The notes beneath the pieces were generated by a model. That model was not told the DNA's origin, made no database searches, and worked only from the letters and a program-made list of their open reading frames with translations. DNA of 40,281 bases from NCBI GenBank assembly GCA_038200385.1, contig JBBPYA010000217.1, positions 1 through 40,281 on the forward strand, given 5' to 3'. Origin of the DNA: JBBPYA01 sp038200385. GTDB taxonomy: Bacteria; Actinomycetota; Actinomycetes; Mycobacteriales; Geodermatophilaceae. This document shows, piece by piece, positions 14,547 through 22,881 of this stretch. How positions within the stretch are numbered: the stretch's first letter is position 1; every line of letters starts with the position of its first letter. Made by a program: the position numbers and the translations under genes.

Positions 14547-15491
14547 TCAGATGTCGGTGGTGACGACGGTGCCGAAGGCTCCGCCGGCGGCGTCGAGTAT
14601 GTGATCCAGCGAGGTGATGACCGCGCGCCGGCCGCCGCCCTCGACGAAGCGGGCGGCCGCCTCGACCTTGGGGCCCATGCTGCCCGAGCTGAACTCCGCA
14701 GCGAGCTCGCGCAGCCGCGCGGGCGTGGTCTGCCCGATCGCCTCCTGGTCGGGAGCGCCGAAGCGCAGCATCACGTGGTCGACGTCGGTGGCGATGACGA
14801 GCACGTCCGCGGCCAGCTCGCGGGCCAGGACGGCGGCGGTCAGGTCCTTGTCGATGACCGCCTCCACGCCCCGCCAGCCCGGCCCGTCGGCGACGACGGG
14901 GATGCCGCCGCCGCCGGCGGCGATCACGACGTAGCCGTCGGCCAGCAGGCTCAGGACGGTCCCGGCGTCCATCACCCGGCGCGGCTCGGGAGAGGCGACC
15001 ACACGCCGCCAGCCGCGCGAGCCCCGGTCCTGCCAGGTCTGCCCGAGCGCGATGAAGCGCTCGGCCTCCTCCCGCGGGACGTGCCGTCCGATCGGCTTGG
15101 TCGGCGTCCGGAATCCGGGGTCGTCCTCGTCGACGACGGTGCGGGTCACGACGGTCGCCGTACACCGGTCGGACCCGGTCCCCTGCAGCGCCGCCTCCAG
15201 CGCGTTCTGCAGGGTGTAGCCGATGGTCGCCTGGGTCTGGGCCACGCACCAGTCCAGGGGTACCGGCGGGACGACGTGCGCGGCGAGCTCGTTCTTGACC
15301 AGGAGGTTGCCCACCTGCGGGCCGTTGCCGTGGGTCAGGACCACTTCGTGCCCGGCCCGCACGAGTTCGGCGACCCCGGCGACGGCGCGGCCGACGGCGG
15401 CCTGCTGCGCCGCCGGCGAGGCGTCCCCGTCCGGGCCGGTCATCGCGTTGCCGCCGAGGGCGATCAGGATGCGGGTCGTCGGTTCGTCCAT
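14547..15491 (-). CDS. Catabolic carbamate kinase
   Basis: Converts carbamoyl phosphate and ADP to ATP and carbamate, which decays to ammonia and CO2. The 314 residues carry amino-acid-kinase motifs: LGGNA at 12-16, THGNGPQVGN at 53-62, TPTKPIGRHV, AAGGGGIPVV, DKDLTAAVLA and GSMGPKVEAAARF. Upstream of ATG 15491 a TACAGT box (15502-15507) implies a very short leader. No arginine deiminase (arcA) is present. Its partner is the ring-opening hydrolase 8 nt downstream, so its carbamoyl phosphate probably comes from a heterocycle or ureide rather than from citrulline. Within this window the only predicted producers are the DUF2877 and FdrA-DUF1116 proteins at 34.5-38.4 kb. Named arcC or allK by homology; I leave the symbol open. 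Confidence 0.93.
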   Translation of the reverse strand: MDEPTTRILIALGGNAMTGPDGDASPAAQQAAVGRAVAGVAELVRAGHEVVLTHGNGPQVGNLLVKNELAAHVVPPVPLDWCVAQTQATIGYTLQNALEAALQGTGSDRCTATVVTRTVVDEDDPGFRTPTKPIGRHVPREEAERFIALGQTWQDRGSRGWRRVVASPEPRRVMDAGTVLSLLADGYVVIAAGGGGIPVVADGPGWRGVEAVIDKDLTAAVLARELAADVLVIATDVDHVMLRFGAPDQEAIGQTTPARLRELAAEFSSGSMGPKVEAAARFVEGGGRRAVITSLDHILDAAGGAFGTVVTTDI

Positions 15492-15536
15492 GCCGGCGCT
15501 GACTGTAACGAACGCCCACCGACCTAAGCTGTCGGC
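15492..15536. promoter_or_regulatory. Divergent promoter region, carbamate kinase / F420-type protein
   Basis: In this 45-bp gap, TACAGT (minus strand, 15502-15507) lies 10 nt before the kinase ATG, and TAAGCT (plus strand, 15525-15530) lies exactly 6 nt before GTG 15537. The two promoters overlap back to back, so a regulator bound here would affect both genes. No clear palindrome is seen. Confidence 0.5.
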
Positions 15537-16043
15537 GTGCCGGTCCCAGCTGTCCTCCGACGCTCCGGCGGCACGGCGCTGCGGGCGGTCCTGCGGGCGC
15601 CGACCGCGCTGTACCGCCGCGACCTGGGCTGGGTGCTCGGTCACCGGTTCTGCGCCCTGACCCACGTCGGCCGGCGCAGCGGTCGGCGGTACACGACCGT
15701 CCTGGAGGTGCTGCGGTACCGGGCGGACTCCCGAGAGGTGGCCGTGCTGTCCGGCTTGGGGCGCCGTTCGGACTGGTTGCGCAACATCGAGGCCGGACCT
15801 GCGGTCCGCGTCCAGGTCGGCCGCGAGAGCTTCCCGCCCGAGCACCGGGTGCTGCCCCCGGAGGAGGCCGCGGCGGTGCTGGCCGACTACGAGGACCGCA
15901 ACCGGTTCATCACGCCCGTGCTGCGCCCGGTGCTGTCCCGGCTGGCCGGCTTCCGGTACGACGGCAGCCCCGCCGCGCGGCAACGGCTCGTGCAGCGGCT
16001 GCCGGTGGTCCTGCTGTGGCCGGCCACCGGAACCGGACGCTGA
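15537..16043 (+). CDS. Deazaflavin (F420)-dependent nitroreductase-family protein
   Basis: A 168-residue protein of the DDN/DUF385 family, split-barrel proteins that bind coenzyme F420 and reduce quinones or nitro compounds. Visible signatures are the block around 36-50 (LTHVGRRSGRRYTTVLEV), WLRNIEAGPAVRVQVGR in the middle, and a C-terminal hydrophobic strand. GTG 15537 follows TAAGCT by 6 nt, giving a leaderless start. Divergent from carbamate kinase; no evidence ties it to that pathway. F420 use supports an actinobacterial host. Substrate unknown. Confidence 0.82.
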   Translation: MPVPAVLRRSGGTALRAVLRAPTALYRRDLGWVLGHRFCALTHVGRRSGRRYTTVLEVLRYRADSREVAVLSGLGRRSDWLRNIEAGPAVRVQVGRESFPPEHRVLPPEEAAAVLADYEDRNRFITPVLRPVLSRLAGFRYDGSPAARQRLVQRLPVVLLWPATGTGR

Positions 16044-16049
16044 GACCGC

Positions 16050-17210
16050 TCAGTCCGGCGCGCCGCGCAGCCACGCGCGGACGGCCTCGTCGTGCTGGCC
16101 GAGGGTGGGCGGGCTGGCGTGCTCAGTCTGGTCGGCGCCGTCGAAGCGCAGCGGCGGGCCGGGCAGGGTGATCGACCCGAGGACCGGGTGCTCGACATCG
16201 ATCAGCAGGCCCTGCGAGCGGGTCTGATCCCAGTCGTAGACCTGGTCCAGGCTGCGGACCGCGCCGGCCGGGACGCCGGCCGCGGCCAGCGCGGCCAGCC
16301 AGTGCGCCCCCGGTTCGGCGCCGAAGGCCTGCTCGATGCGGGCGGTCAGCTCGTCCCGGTGGGCGACCCGCGACTGGTTCGTGCCGAACGGGTCGGCCGC
16401 TGGGTCGATGCCGGCTACCGGTGCGAACAGCCACCAGAGCGCCTCGCTGCCGACGGCGACCTGGACCATGCCGTCGCGGCAGGCGAAGGCGCCGTACGGG
16501 CTGATCGACGGATGATGGTTGCCCTGGGCCCGCCCGACCTCCCCGGCGACGGTGTACCGGGTGCCCTGGAAGGCATGCGCCCCGACCGAGGCGGCCAGCA
16601 GGCTGGTCCGCACCACGCGGCCCCGCCCGGTGCGGTGCCGCTCGTGCAGGGCGGCGAGCACGCCGTAGGCGCCGTACATCCCGGCGAGCAGATCGCTGAT
16701 CGGTACCCCGACCCGAGTCGGCTGGTCGGGGCCGGCCCCGGTCAGGCTCATCAGGCCGGCCTCGCCCTGGGCGATCTGGTCGTAGCCGGCCCGACCGCCC
16801 TCGGGCCCGTCGTGCCCGAATCCGGTGATCGACAGCACCACCAGTCGCGGGTTCAGCTCGTGCAGCCGCTCGACGGAGAAGCCGAGCCGGTCCAGCACCC
16901 CGGGCCGGAAGTTCTCCAGCAGGACGTCGGCGCGCCGCAGGAGCCCGGTAAGCAGCTCCCGGCCGTCGTCGGACTTGAGATCGGCGGTCACCGACTCCTT
17001 GTTCCGGTTGCAGGACAGGAAGTACGTCGACACCGGGTCGTCGTCGGGGCCGAGGAACGGCGGTCCCCACGTGCGGCTGTCGTCGCCGGTTCCGGGGCTC
17101 TCCACCTTGATCACCCGGGCGCCGAGGTCGCCGAGCATCATCGCCGCGTGCGGGCCGGCCAGGGCGCGGGTCAGGTCCACGACGAGCAGGTCGGTCAGCG
17201 GTCCGGGCAT
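16050..17210 (-). CDS. CaiB/BaiF class III CoA transferase
   Basis: Moves CoA between carboxylic acids through an aspartyl-CoA anhydride. The 386 residues include NRNKESV (68-74), ENFRPG (99-104) and Asp144 in AGYDQIAQGEAG, the catalytic aspartate. LSITGFGHDGPEGGRAGYDQ is typical of the family. ATG 17210 lies 7 nt after TACGCT (17218-17223, minus strand), so it is probably leaderless. It is divergent from the P450. The acid substrate cannot be read from sequence. Oxalate, succinate and malonate users all occur in the family, so it might activate malonate released by the proposed pyrimidine pathway, but that is only a guess. Confidence 0.9.
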   Translation of the reverse strand: MPGPLTDLLVVDLTRALAGPHAAMMLGDLGARVIKVESPGTGDDSRTWGPPFLGPDDDPVSTYFLSCNRNKESVTADLKSDDGRELLTGLLRRADVLLENFRPGVLDRLGFSVERLHELNPRLVVLSITGFGHDGPEGGRAGYDQIAQGEAGLMSLTGAGPDQPTRVGVPISDLLAGMYGAYGVLAALHERHRTGRGRVVRTSLLAASVGAHAFQGTRYTVAGEVGRAQGNHHPSISPYGAFACRDGMVQVAVGSEALWWLFAPVAGIDPAADPFGTNQSRVAHRDELTARIEQAFGAEPGAHWLAALAAAGVPAGAVRSLDQVYDWDQTRSQGLLIDVEHPVLGSITLPGPPLRFDGADQTEHASPPTLGQHDEAVRAWLRGAPD

Positions 17211-17242
17211 GGGCCACAGCGTAGGTGCGGCACGATGCCGGG
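17211..17242. promoter_or_regulatory. Compact divergent promoters, CoA transferase / P450
   Basis: Only 32 bp separate the two start codons. TACGCT (17218-17223, minus) ends 7 nt before the CoA transferase ATG. CACGAT (17231-17236, plus) ends 6 nt before GTG 17243 of the P450. Both would give leaderless messages with interleaved promoter elements. Confidence 0.45.
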
Positions 17243-18577
17243 GTGAGCCCCGCGTCCGTCTCCGCCGCCGAGCCGCTCGGCGACCCCGCCACGTACGAGC
17301 GGGGCGTCCCGTTCGAGCTGCTGGCGCGGCTGCGCCGGGAGCACGGCGTCGTCCGGGTGGCCGAGCCGGCCCGCGCCGGGCAGCAGGCCGGCCCCGGCTA
17401 CTGGTTGGTCCTGCGGCACGCCGACGTCGAGGAGGTCCTGCGCCGGCCCGCGGTGTTCTCCTCCGCGCTCGGCGCCACCCAGGTGCGTGATCCCCTGACG
17501 CAGGACGACCTGACCTACGTCCGCCGGATGATGCTGAACATGGACCCGCCGGAGCACTCCCGGCTGCGCCGGCTCCTGGCGCGCGCCTTCACCCCGCGCG
17601 CCGTCGCCGGCCTGGAGGCCCGGATCGAAGGGCACGCCGCCGCCGGCGTCGATCGGATGCTGACCGGGCCGCCGGTCTGCGACTTCGCCAAGCACGTCGC
17701 CGCCGACCTGCCGCTACTCACCCTGGCCGACACCCTCGGTGTCCCCGAGCAGGACCGGATGCTGCTCTTCGACTGGTCCAACCGGGTGATCGGCTTCCAG
17801 GATCCGGACTACTCCGTGAGCGCTGCGTTCGACGCGGCCGGCGGTACCGCGATGGCCCGGGAGGCGCTGCGGCACCGGCCGGTACCGGACGCCGGCGCTG
17901 CGATGCCGGATCCGCGCAGCCGGGCCGGGATGGCCGACCTGTACCGCTACGCCCACCTGCTGGCTGAGGACAAGCGCCGCTCCCCCGGCGCCGACGTCAT
18001 GTCCACCCTGCTCGCCGAACTCGACGACGAGGGCGGGCGGGTGTCGGTGGCGGAGTTCGAGAACATGTTCTGGCTGTTCGCCGTGGCAGGGAACGAGACG
18101 CTGCGCAACGGGCTACCCGGCGGCATGGTGGCGCTGCTCGACCACCCCGGCGCCCAGGAGTCGCTGCGGACCGACCCCGGTCTGCTGGCCGGCGCGGTCG
18201 AGGAGATGCTGCGCTGGTGGACGCCGGTGATGGTGTTCCGGCGGACGGCGACCGAGGACACGGCACTGTCCGGAGTGGACATCGCGGCCGGGGACAAGGT
18301 GGTGGTCTCCTTCGCCGCGGCCAACCGGGACGAGGATGTGTTCCCCGACCCCGACCGCTTCGACATCGCCCGCCGGCCCAACGACCACCTGGTCTTCGGG
18401 CACGGACCGCACTTCTGCCTGGGCGCGCACCTGGCCCGGGCGCAGATGCGCGCCCTGTTCGAGTCGGTGCTCAGCCGCACCTCCTGGCTGGCGGCCGCCG
18501 GCGAGCCAAGGTTGCTCCGCTCCAGCTTCCAGCGCGGCGTGAAGTCCCTCCCCCTCCGCTGGACCCCCACGCCCTGA
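17243..18577 (+). CDS. Cytochrome P450
   Basis: Haem-thiolate monooxygenase of the soluble bacterial type, 444 residues. MDPPEHSRLRRLL (100-112) is the C-helix region, AGNET (282-286) the oxygen-binding I-helix motif, EMLR (321-324) the ExxR of the K-helix, and FGHGPHFCLG (385-394) the haem loop with Cys392 as ligand. The I-helix has Glu where many have Asp before Thr, which is a normal variant. GTG 17243 is preferred to GTG 17225 because of the box 6 nt upstream. No ferredoxin or reductase gene is adjacent, so electrons must come from elsewhere. Substrate unknown. The 3' end runs into a 16-bp tandem repeat. Confidence 0.95.
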   Translation: MSPASVSAAEPLGDPATYERGVPFELLARLRREHGVVRVAEPARAGQQAGPGYWLVLRHADVEEVLRRPAVFSSALGATQVRDPLTQDDLTYVRRMMLNMDPPEHSRLRRLLARAFTPRAVAGLEARIEGHAAAGVDRMLTGPPVCDFAKHVAADLPLLTLADTLGVPEQDRMLLFDWSNRVIGFQDPDYSVSAAFDAAGGTAMAREALRHRPVPDAGAAMPDPRSRAGMADLYRYAHLLAEDKRRSPGADVMSTLLAELDDEGGRVSVAEFENMFWLFAVAGNETLRNGLPGGMVALLDHPGAQESLRTDPGLLAGAVEEMLRWWTPVMVFRRTATEDTALSGVDIAAGDKVVVSFAAANRDEDVFPDPDRFDIARRPNDHLVFGHGPHFCLGAHLARAQMRALFESVLSRTSWLAAAGEPRLLRSSFQRGVKSLPLRWTPTP

Positions 18578-18580
18578 CGC

Positions 18581-18637
18581 TGCCGCTCCGCTGACCTGCC
18601 GCTCCGCTGACCTGCCGCTCCGCTGACCTGCCGCTCC
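18581..18637. repeat. 16-bp tandem repeat directly after the P450 stop
   Basis: Three identical copies of TGCCGCTCCGCTGACC (18581-18596, 18597-18612, 18613-18628) and a 9-nt partial fourth copy (18629-18637). The period of 16 is not a multiple of three. The last P450 codons (CCCTCCGCTGGACC) resemble the unit, so it may have grown from the gene end by slippage. Confidence 0.85.
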
Positions 18638-18872
18638 CCCAGACTCGACCTCGCCCAGAACGCACAGGGCCATTCCCGGTTACCCGTGAGTAAGTGTGCA
18701 GACAAGGGCGGTTTCCAGACCTCGTGGTGCCTCTTGGTGCACCCTTACCCGCCGGTAACCAGGTCCCGGCGGTCAAGCCATGGGGTCCCGCCGGCAACCA
18801 ATCCATGGGGTCCCGGCGGCCCGGCCGGGGCCCGGGGCGGCCGGCGGGGCCGGCGGGGCTCGCCGGGTGGAC
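18638..18872. other. Spacer between convergent P450 and hyuB, with direct repeats and a hairpin
   Basis: No gene is seen. CCATGGGGTCCCG occurs twice, at 18778-18790 and 18803-18815. Just after it CCGGCCG (18821-18827) can pair with CGGCCGG (18838-18844) around a 10-nt loop. The spacer lies between two gene ends, so the hairpin is the best candidate for a shared terminator, though no U-run is present. The flanking 18640-18777 region shows nothing recognisable. Confidence 0.5.
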
Positions 18873-20780
18873 TCAGAGCAGGTCGACGTCGGCGTACGCG
18901 GCGCCGCCGGACAGCCGCGCGTAGCCGGGGCCGCGGTCGAAGAAGGGCCGGACCTCGGGTCGAGCCGCCCGCACGGCGGCCCGCAGCTCGCTGGTGGCCG
19001 CGGCATCCACGGTCACGGTCGGGACTCCCGGGGCGGGGCTGCCGTCGCCGGCCACGGCGGCGACGAGCACGACGCCGTAGTCGCGGTAGGCGCCCTCGGG
19101 GGACACCTTGCCCCACCGCACGTCGCGCTCGACGGCCTCGACTGAGCGCTCCAGCGGGTCGCCCCAGCCGCCGCCACCGGTGGTACGGATCCGGATCACT
19201 TCCCCGGCCAGCACCGGCTCGCCGTCGGCCAACGCGTCGACCTCGCGCTCGTTTGGGCCGCCGGGGTCGACCACCACGCTGAACGGCCGCCCGGCCAGGC
19301 CGCCGCGGACGCCCCAGCAGGCCAGGATCGAGCGGTCCGCGATCGACATGAACGCGGCATCCTTGAGCATCCGGAACTGCTTGTCGTACCCCAGCCCGCC
19401 ACGGAACTCTCCCGGCCCGCCGGAGTCCACCGCCAGCCCGAGCCGCTCCACGAGGAACGGGAACCGGGACTCGGTGAACTCCGTCGGCAGGTTCCGGGAG
19501 TCGGGTACGACGTGGATGGTGTCCTCACCGTCGGCGTAGTACCGCCCGCCGGAGCCACCGCCGAGCACCTCGCGCATCAGGTACGGCAGCCCGTCGGAGT
19601 CCTCGCCGTACACGCCGGTGTAGCGGATCGTCTCCTGGTCGGCGGGCATCCGCCCGTCCACCGCCTTGGCCAGGACGCCGGCGAGCACCCCGAGCAGCCG
19701 CAGGATGACGAACGTCCGGGCGTTCGTCGGGGCCGGGAAGATCGGGGTCAGCAGGGTTCCCGGCGGCGGGAAGCGCATCTCGATCAGCGGGACGACGCCC
19801 TCGTTGACGTCCAGCTCCGCCATCCGCTCAGGGCTGTCGGCCAGGTTGCGCAGCACCGGTGCCAGCCACTTCTTCAGGAAGTTGCCGTCGGCGTAGTCGC
19901 CGCAGTGGTTGATCGGCCCCTTCGCCTGCGGCGAGGTGCCCGTGAAGTCCAGGACGAGCCGGTCCGGCTCCCGGGTCAGGGTGATCCGCTGGGCGTGCAG
20001 TCGCGGCGGGTCGACCCCGTCGTGTTCGGCGTAGTCCTCCCACACCCAGCTGCCCTCGGGGATCTTGGCCAGGATCTCGCGGCGGAACGTCTCGGTGGTG
20101 TTGGTGAGCAGCGCCTCGAAACAGTCCTCGATCGCGTCCCGGCCGTAGCGGGTGAACAACTCGCCGAGCCGGCGGGCTCCCAGCAGGCACGCCGAGCACT
20201 CCGCGTCCAGGTCCGCGGCCAGCGCATCGGGCATCCGGGAGTTGCGGGTCATGATGGTCAGGGCCGCCTCGTTGCGGACACCTTCCGCCCAGAGCCGGAT
20301 CGGCGGCACCATCAGGCCCTCCTCGAACACGCTGCGCGCGTGCGAGGGCATCGAGCCGGGCACCGCTCCCCCGATGTCGTCGTGGTGGCCGAACGCCTGC
20401 ACGAACGCGACCACGTCCCCGTCGTGGAAGACGGGGACGGTGACGCACAGGTCGGGCAGGTGCCCGATCCCGCCCTCGGAGCTGTACACGTCGTTGTGGA
20501 AGAACACGTCGCCCGGCCGCATCGTGGACAGCGGGAAGTCCCGGGCGACCGGGTGCACCAGCGCGGAGTACGACCGGCCGGTCAGCTTGCGCAGCTGCCG
20601 GTCGTGGATGCCGGCCCGGAAGTCGTGCGCGTCCCGGATCATCGGTGAGCGGGAGGTCCGGGCGATCGCGGTCTCCACCTCCCGCTCGACCGAGGCCAGC
20701 GTCCCCTCGACGATCTCCAGCAGCACCGGGTCGACCGGCCGCGGCGGCGCCGCGACCGGAGGGGTGTCGGAGGGCGTCAC
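18873..20780 (-). CDS. HyuB-type subunit, hydantoinase B/oxoprolinase family
   Basis: Partner of HyuA in ATP-dependent opening of cyclic amides (N-methylhydantoin, 5-oxoproline) or in acetone-carboxylase-like enzymes. The 635 residues have the family layout: VDPVLLEIVEGTLASVEREVE near the start, SPMIRDAHDFRAGI, then DVFFHNDVYSSEGGIGHLPDL, then the C-terminal GGGGWGDPLERS. GTG 20780 overlaps the hyuA stop as GTGA, so the two subunits are coupled. The exact substrate cannot be assigned. A cyclic imide or ureide would suit a chromosome that also has a barbiturase-type enzyme, but position alone does not prove it. Confidence 0.9.
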   Translation of the reverse strand: MTPSDTPPVAAPPRPVDPVLLEIVEGTLASVEREVETAIARTSRSPMIRDAHDFRAGIHDRQLRKLTGRSYSALVHPVARDFPLSTMRPGDVFFHNDVYSSEGGIGHLPDLCVTVPVFHDGDVVAFVQAFGHHDDIGGAVPGSMPSHARSVFEEGLMVPPIRLWAEGVRNEAALTIMTRNSRMPDALAADLDAECSACLLGARRLGELFTRYGRDAIEDCFEALLTNTTETFRREILAKIPEGSWVWEDYAEHDGVDPPRLHAQRITLTREPDRLVLDFTGTSPQAKGPINHCGDYADGNFLKKWLAPVLRNLADSPERMAELDVNEGVVPLIEMRFPPPGTLLTPIFPAPTNARTFVILRLLGVLAGVLAKAVDGRMPADQETIRYTGVYGEDSDGLPYLMREVLGGGSGGRYYADGEDTIHVVPDSRNLPTEFTESRFPFLVERLGLAVDSGGPGEFRGGLGYDKQFRMLKDAAFMSIADRSILACWGVRGGLAGRPFSVVVDPGGPNEREVDALADGEPVLAGEVIRIRTTGGGGWGDPLERSVEAVERDVRWGKVSPEGAYRDYGVVLVAAVAGDGSPAPGVPTVTVDAAATSELRAAVRAARPEVRPFFDRGPGYARLSGGAAYADVDLL

Positions 20781-22840
20781 GGGCGCCTGCGTTCCAGCAG
20801 CACGTTGCCGAAGCGGTCGACGGTCGCCTCGAAGCCGGGATGCACCGGCACGGTGGACCCGAACTCCTCGATGACGGCGGGACCCCGGACGACGTCTCCG
20901 GCGCGCAGCGCGGTGCGAGCGTAGACGGCGGTCGGCTCGTAGTCGGCGTCGAAGCACACCGCGCGCTGTCCGGCCGCGACGGGCTCGCCGTCGCCGGCGG
21001 CGATCTCCCGCAGCGCCGGCCGGGCGATCGGGCCGATCCCGGTGACCCGGAGGTTGACCCACTCCACCTGCTGGCGAGCGTCCCCTGCGAAGTCGTAGCC
21101 GTACAGCGCCCGGTGCGCCGCGTGGAAGGCGGCGGCCACGGCGTCGGCGGCCGGCTGGTCCAGCTCGCCGTCCGCGACCGGGACCCGGACCTCGAAGGCC
21201 TGCCCGAAGTAGCGCAGGTCCGCGGTCCGGACGAACCGCTGCTCGGCGGCCGCGAATCCCTCGCGCTGAAGGGCGGTCCCGGCCTGCTCGCGCAGCGCGG
21301 CGTACATCGAGGCGACGTCGGCAAGGGGCAGGTCCCGGTGCCGGTGTACCGAAGTCCGCACGAAGTCGCAGCGGGCGTCCACGGTCAGCAGACCGTACGC
21401 CGAGGTGTTCCCGGGATCCGGGGGGACGAGGACCGCGGGCAGGCCGAGGATGTCGATCAACCGGCAGGCCAGCAGCGAGCCCGAGCCACCGAAGGTCACC
21501 ATCGTGAAGTCGCGGACGTCCAGCCCGCGCTTGACGGTGACCCGGCGCAGCGCGTTCGCCTGGTTCCACGCCGAGATCTCCAGGATGCCCGCGGCGCAGG
21601 CCGGCACCGGCAGACCGAGTTCGGCACCGAGCCCGGTCAGGCCGCGGCGCGCCGCGTCGACGGACAGCGCGATCTCTCCGCCGAGCAGGTGCGGGGGGAT
21701 CCGGCCGAGGACGACGTGGGCGTCGGTGACCGTCGGCGCCGTACCGCCGCCGGGGTAGCACATCGGCCCCGGGTCGGCGCCGGCCGAGTGCGGGCCGACC
21801 TTGAGCGTTCCGGCCGGCGATATCCAGGCCAGCGAGCCACCGGCCGCGCCGACGGTCACCACGTCGATCATCGGGATCTTCGACGGGTAGCGGCCGACGC
21901 TGCCCTCGGTGGTCAGCGTCGGCTCCCCGTCGACCACCACGCTGACGTCGGTGGACGTGCCGCCCCCGTCGAGGGTCAGCACCCGGTCGTGGCCGGCCCG
22001 CTGGGCGATCAGGGCCGCACCGAGCGCCCCCGCGGCCGGCCCGGACAGCACGGTAGTGATCGGCTGGTGCACCACCTCCGCGGCGGACAGCACCCCGCCG
22101 TTGGAGCGCATCACCGAGAACGGCACGCCCGGGGCGTACTCGTCCAGCCGGGCCTGCAGGCCCGCGACGTACGCCGCCACCTTCGGCTTGACCGCGGCGT
22201 CGATCAGGGTGGTGACGGCCCGCTCGTACTCGCGGTACTCCCGGAGTACGTCGCTGGACACCGACACCACCGCGTCGGGGTGCTCGGCGGCCAGGATGTC
22301 GCGCATCTGCTGTTCGTGCGACGGATCGGCGTAGGAGTGCAGGAAGCAGACGCCGATGGTGTCGATCCCCTCGGCCCGGAACCAGCCGGCCGCCGCGGTG
22401 GCCTGCGCCCGGTCGAACGGGCGCACCTCTCCCCCGCGGAAGTCCAGCCGGCCCCCAACCGTGCGGACCCGGTCGACTGGGACGATCCGGTCCGGCTTGA
22501 CCCAGAAGTAGGAGTTGCCGTAGCCGTCCGGCACGGACTGCCGGGCGATCTCGAGCAGGAACTCGTAGCCCTCGGTGGTGATGAACCCGAGCCGTCCGAG
22601 CTTGTCCTCGAGGAGCTGGTTCGTGGCCACCGTCGTACCGTGCGCGACCGAGGCGATCGCCGCGGGTCCGGTGTCGAGCAGGGTCAGCACCTTGCGGACG
22701 CCGGTCATGAATCCCTCGGCCGGGTCGTGCGGGGTCGACGGCGTCTTCGTGGTCACCAGCGCCCCGGTCGACTCGTCCACCGCGACCACGTCGGTGAACG
22801 TCCCTCCCGTGTCGACCCCGATCCGGATCCGGCGCACCAT
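20777..22840 (-). CDS. HyuA-type subunit, hydantoinase A/oxoprolinase family
   Basis: ATP-binding subunit of the HyuA/HyuB enzymes; ASKHA-like fold. GVDTGGTFTDVVAVDE near the N terminus is the phosphate-binding loop of the N-terminal hydantoinase domain. SVAHGTTVATNQLLE follows, and the central domain has SNGGVLSAAEV, LSGPAAGALGA and LTLDGGGTSTDVSVV. ATG 22840 is chosen (687 residues). TTG 22852 and GTG 22837 are alternatives, and the GTG lies 7 nt after GAATCT, so a leaderless GTG start cannot be excluded. It is divergent from the glucanotransferase with 41 bp between starts. No hydantoin racemase or carbamoylase is next to it. Confidence 0.9.
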   Translation of the reverse strand: MVRRIRIGVDTGGTFTDVVAVDESTGALVTTKTPSTPHDPAEGFMTGVRKVLTLLDTGPAAIASVAHGTTVATNQLLEDKLGRLGFITTEGYEFLLEIARQSVPDGYGNSYFWVKPDRIVPVDRVRTVGGRLDFRGGEVRPFDRAQATAAAGWFRAEGIDTIGVCFLHSYADPSHEQQMRDILAAEHPDAVVSVSSDVLREYREYERAVTTLIDAAVKPKVAAYVAGLQARLDEYAPGVPFSVMRSNGGVLSAAEVVHQPITTVLSGPAAGALGAALIAQRAGHDRVLTLDGGGTSTDVSVVVDGEPTLTTEGSVGRYPSKIPMIDVVTVGAAGGSLAWISPAGTLKVGPHSAGADPGPMCYPGGGTAPTVTDAHVVLGRIPPHLLGGEIALSVDAARRGLTGLGAELGLPVPACAAGILEISAWNQANALRRVTVKRGLDVRDFTMVTFGGSGSLLACRLIDILGLPAVLVPPDPGNTSAYGLLTVDARCDFVRTSVHRHRDLPLADVASMYAALREQAGTALQREGFAAAEQRFVRTADLRYFGQAFEVRVPVADGELDQPAADAVAAAFHAAHRALYGYDFAGDARQQVEWVNLRVTGIGPIARPALREIAAGDGEPVAAGQRAVCFDADYEPTAVYARTALRAGDVVRGPAVIEEFGSTVPVHPGFEATVDRFGNVLLERRRP

Positions 22841-22869
22841 GGGCAGATTCAACCAGCGGGACCGCCCAG

Positions 22870-22875
22870 TACCGT
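22870..22875 (+). promoter_or_regulatory. Leaderless-type -10 box of the glucanotransferase gene
   Basis: TACCGT ends 6 nt before GTG 22882. It is one of the clearest TAnnnT-6-start arrangements in the window. No ribosome site is present upstream of the GTG, which supports leaderless translation. Confidence 0.55.
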
Positions 22876-22881
22876 GCGCCG

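Noticed and set aside
18581..18637. CRISPR array
   Set aside because: The repeats are directly adjacent with no spacers, only 16 bp long, and no cas gene is present.
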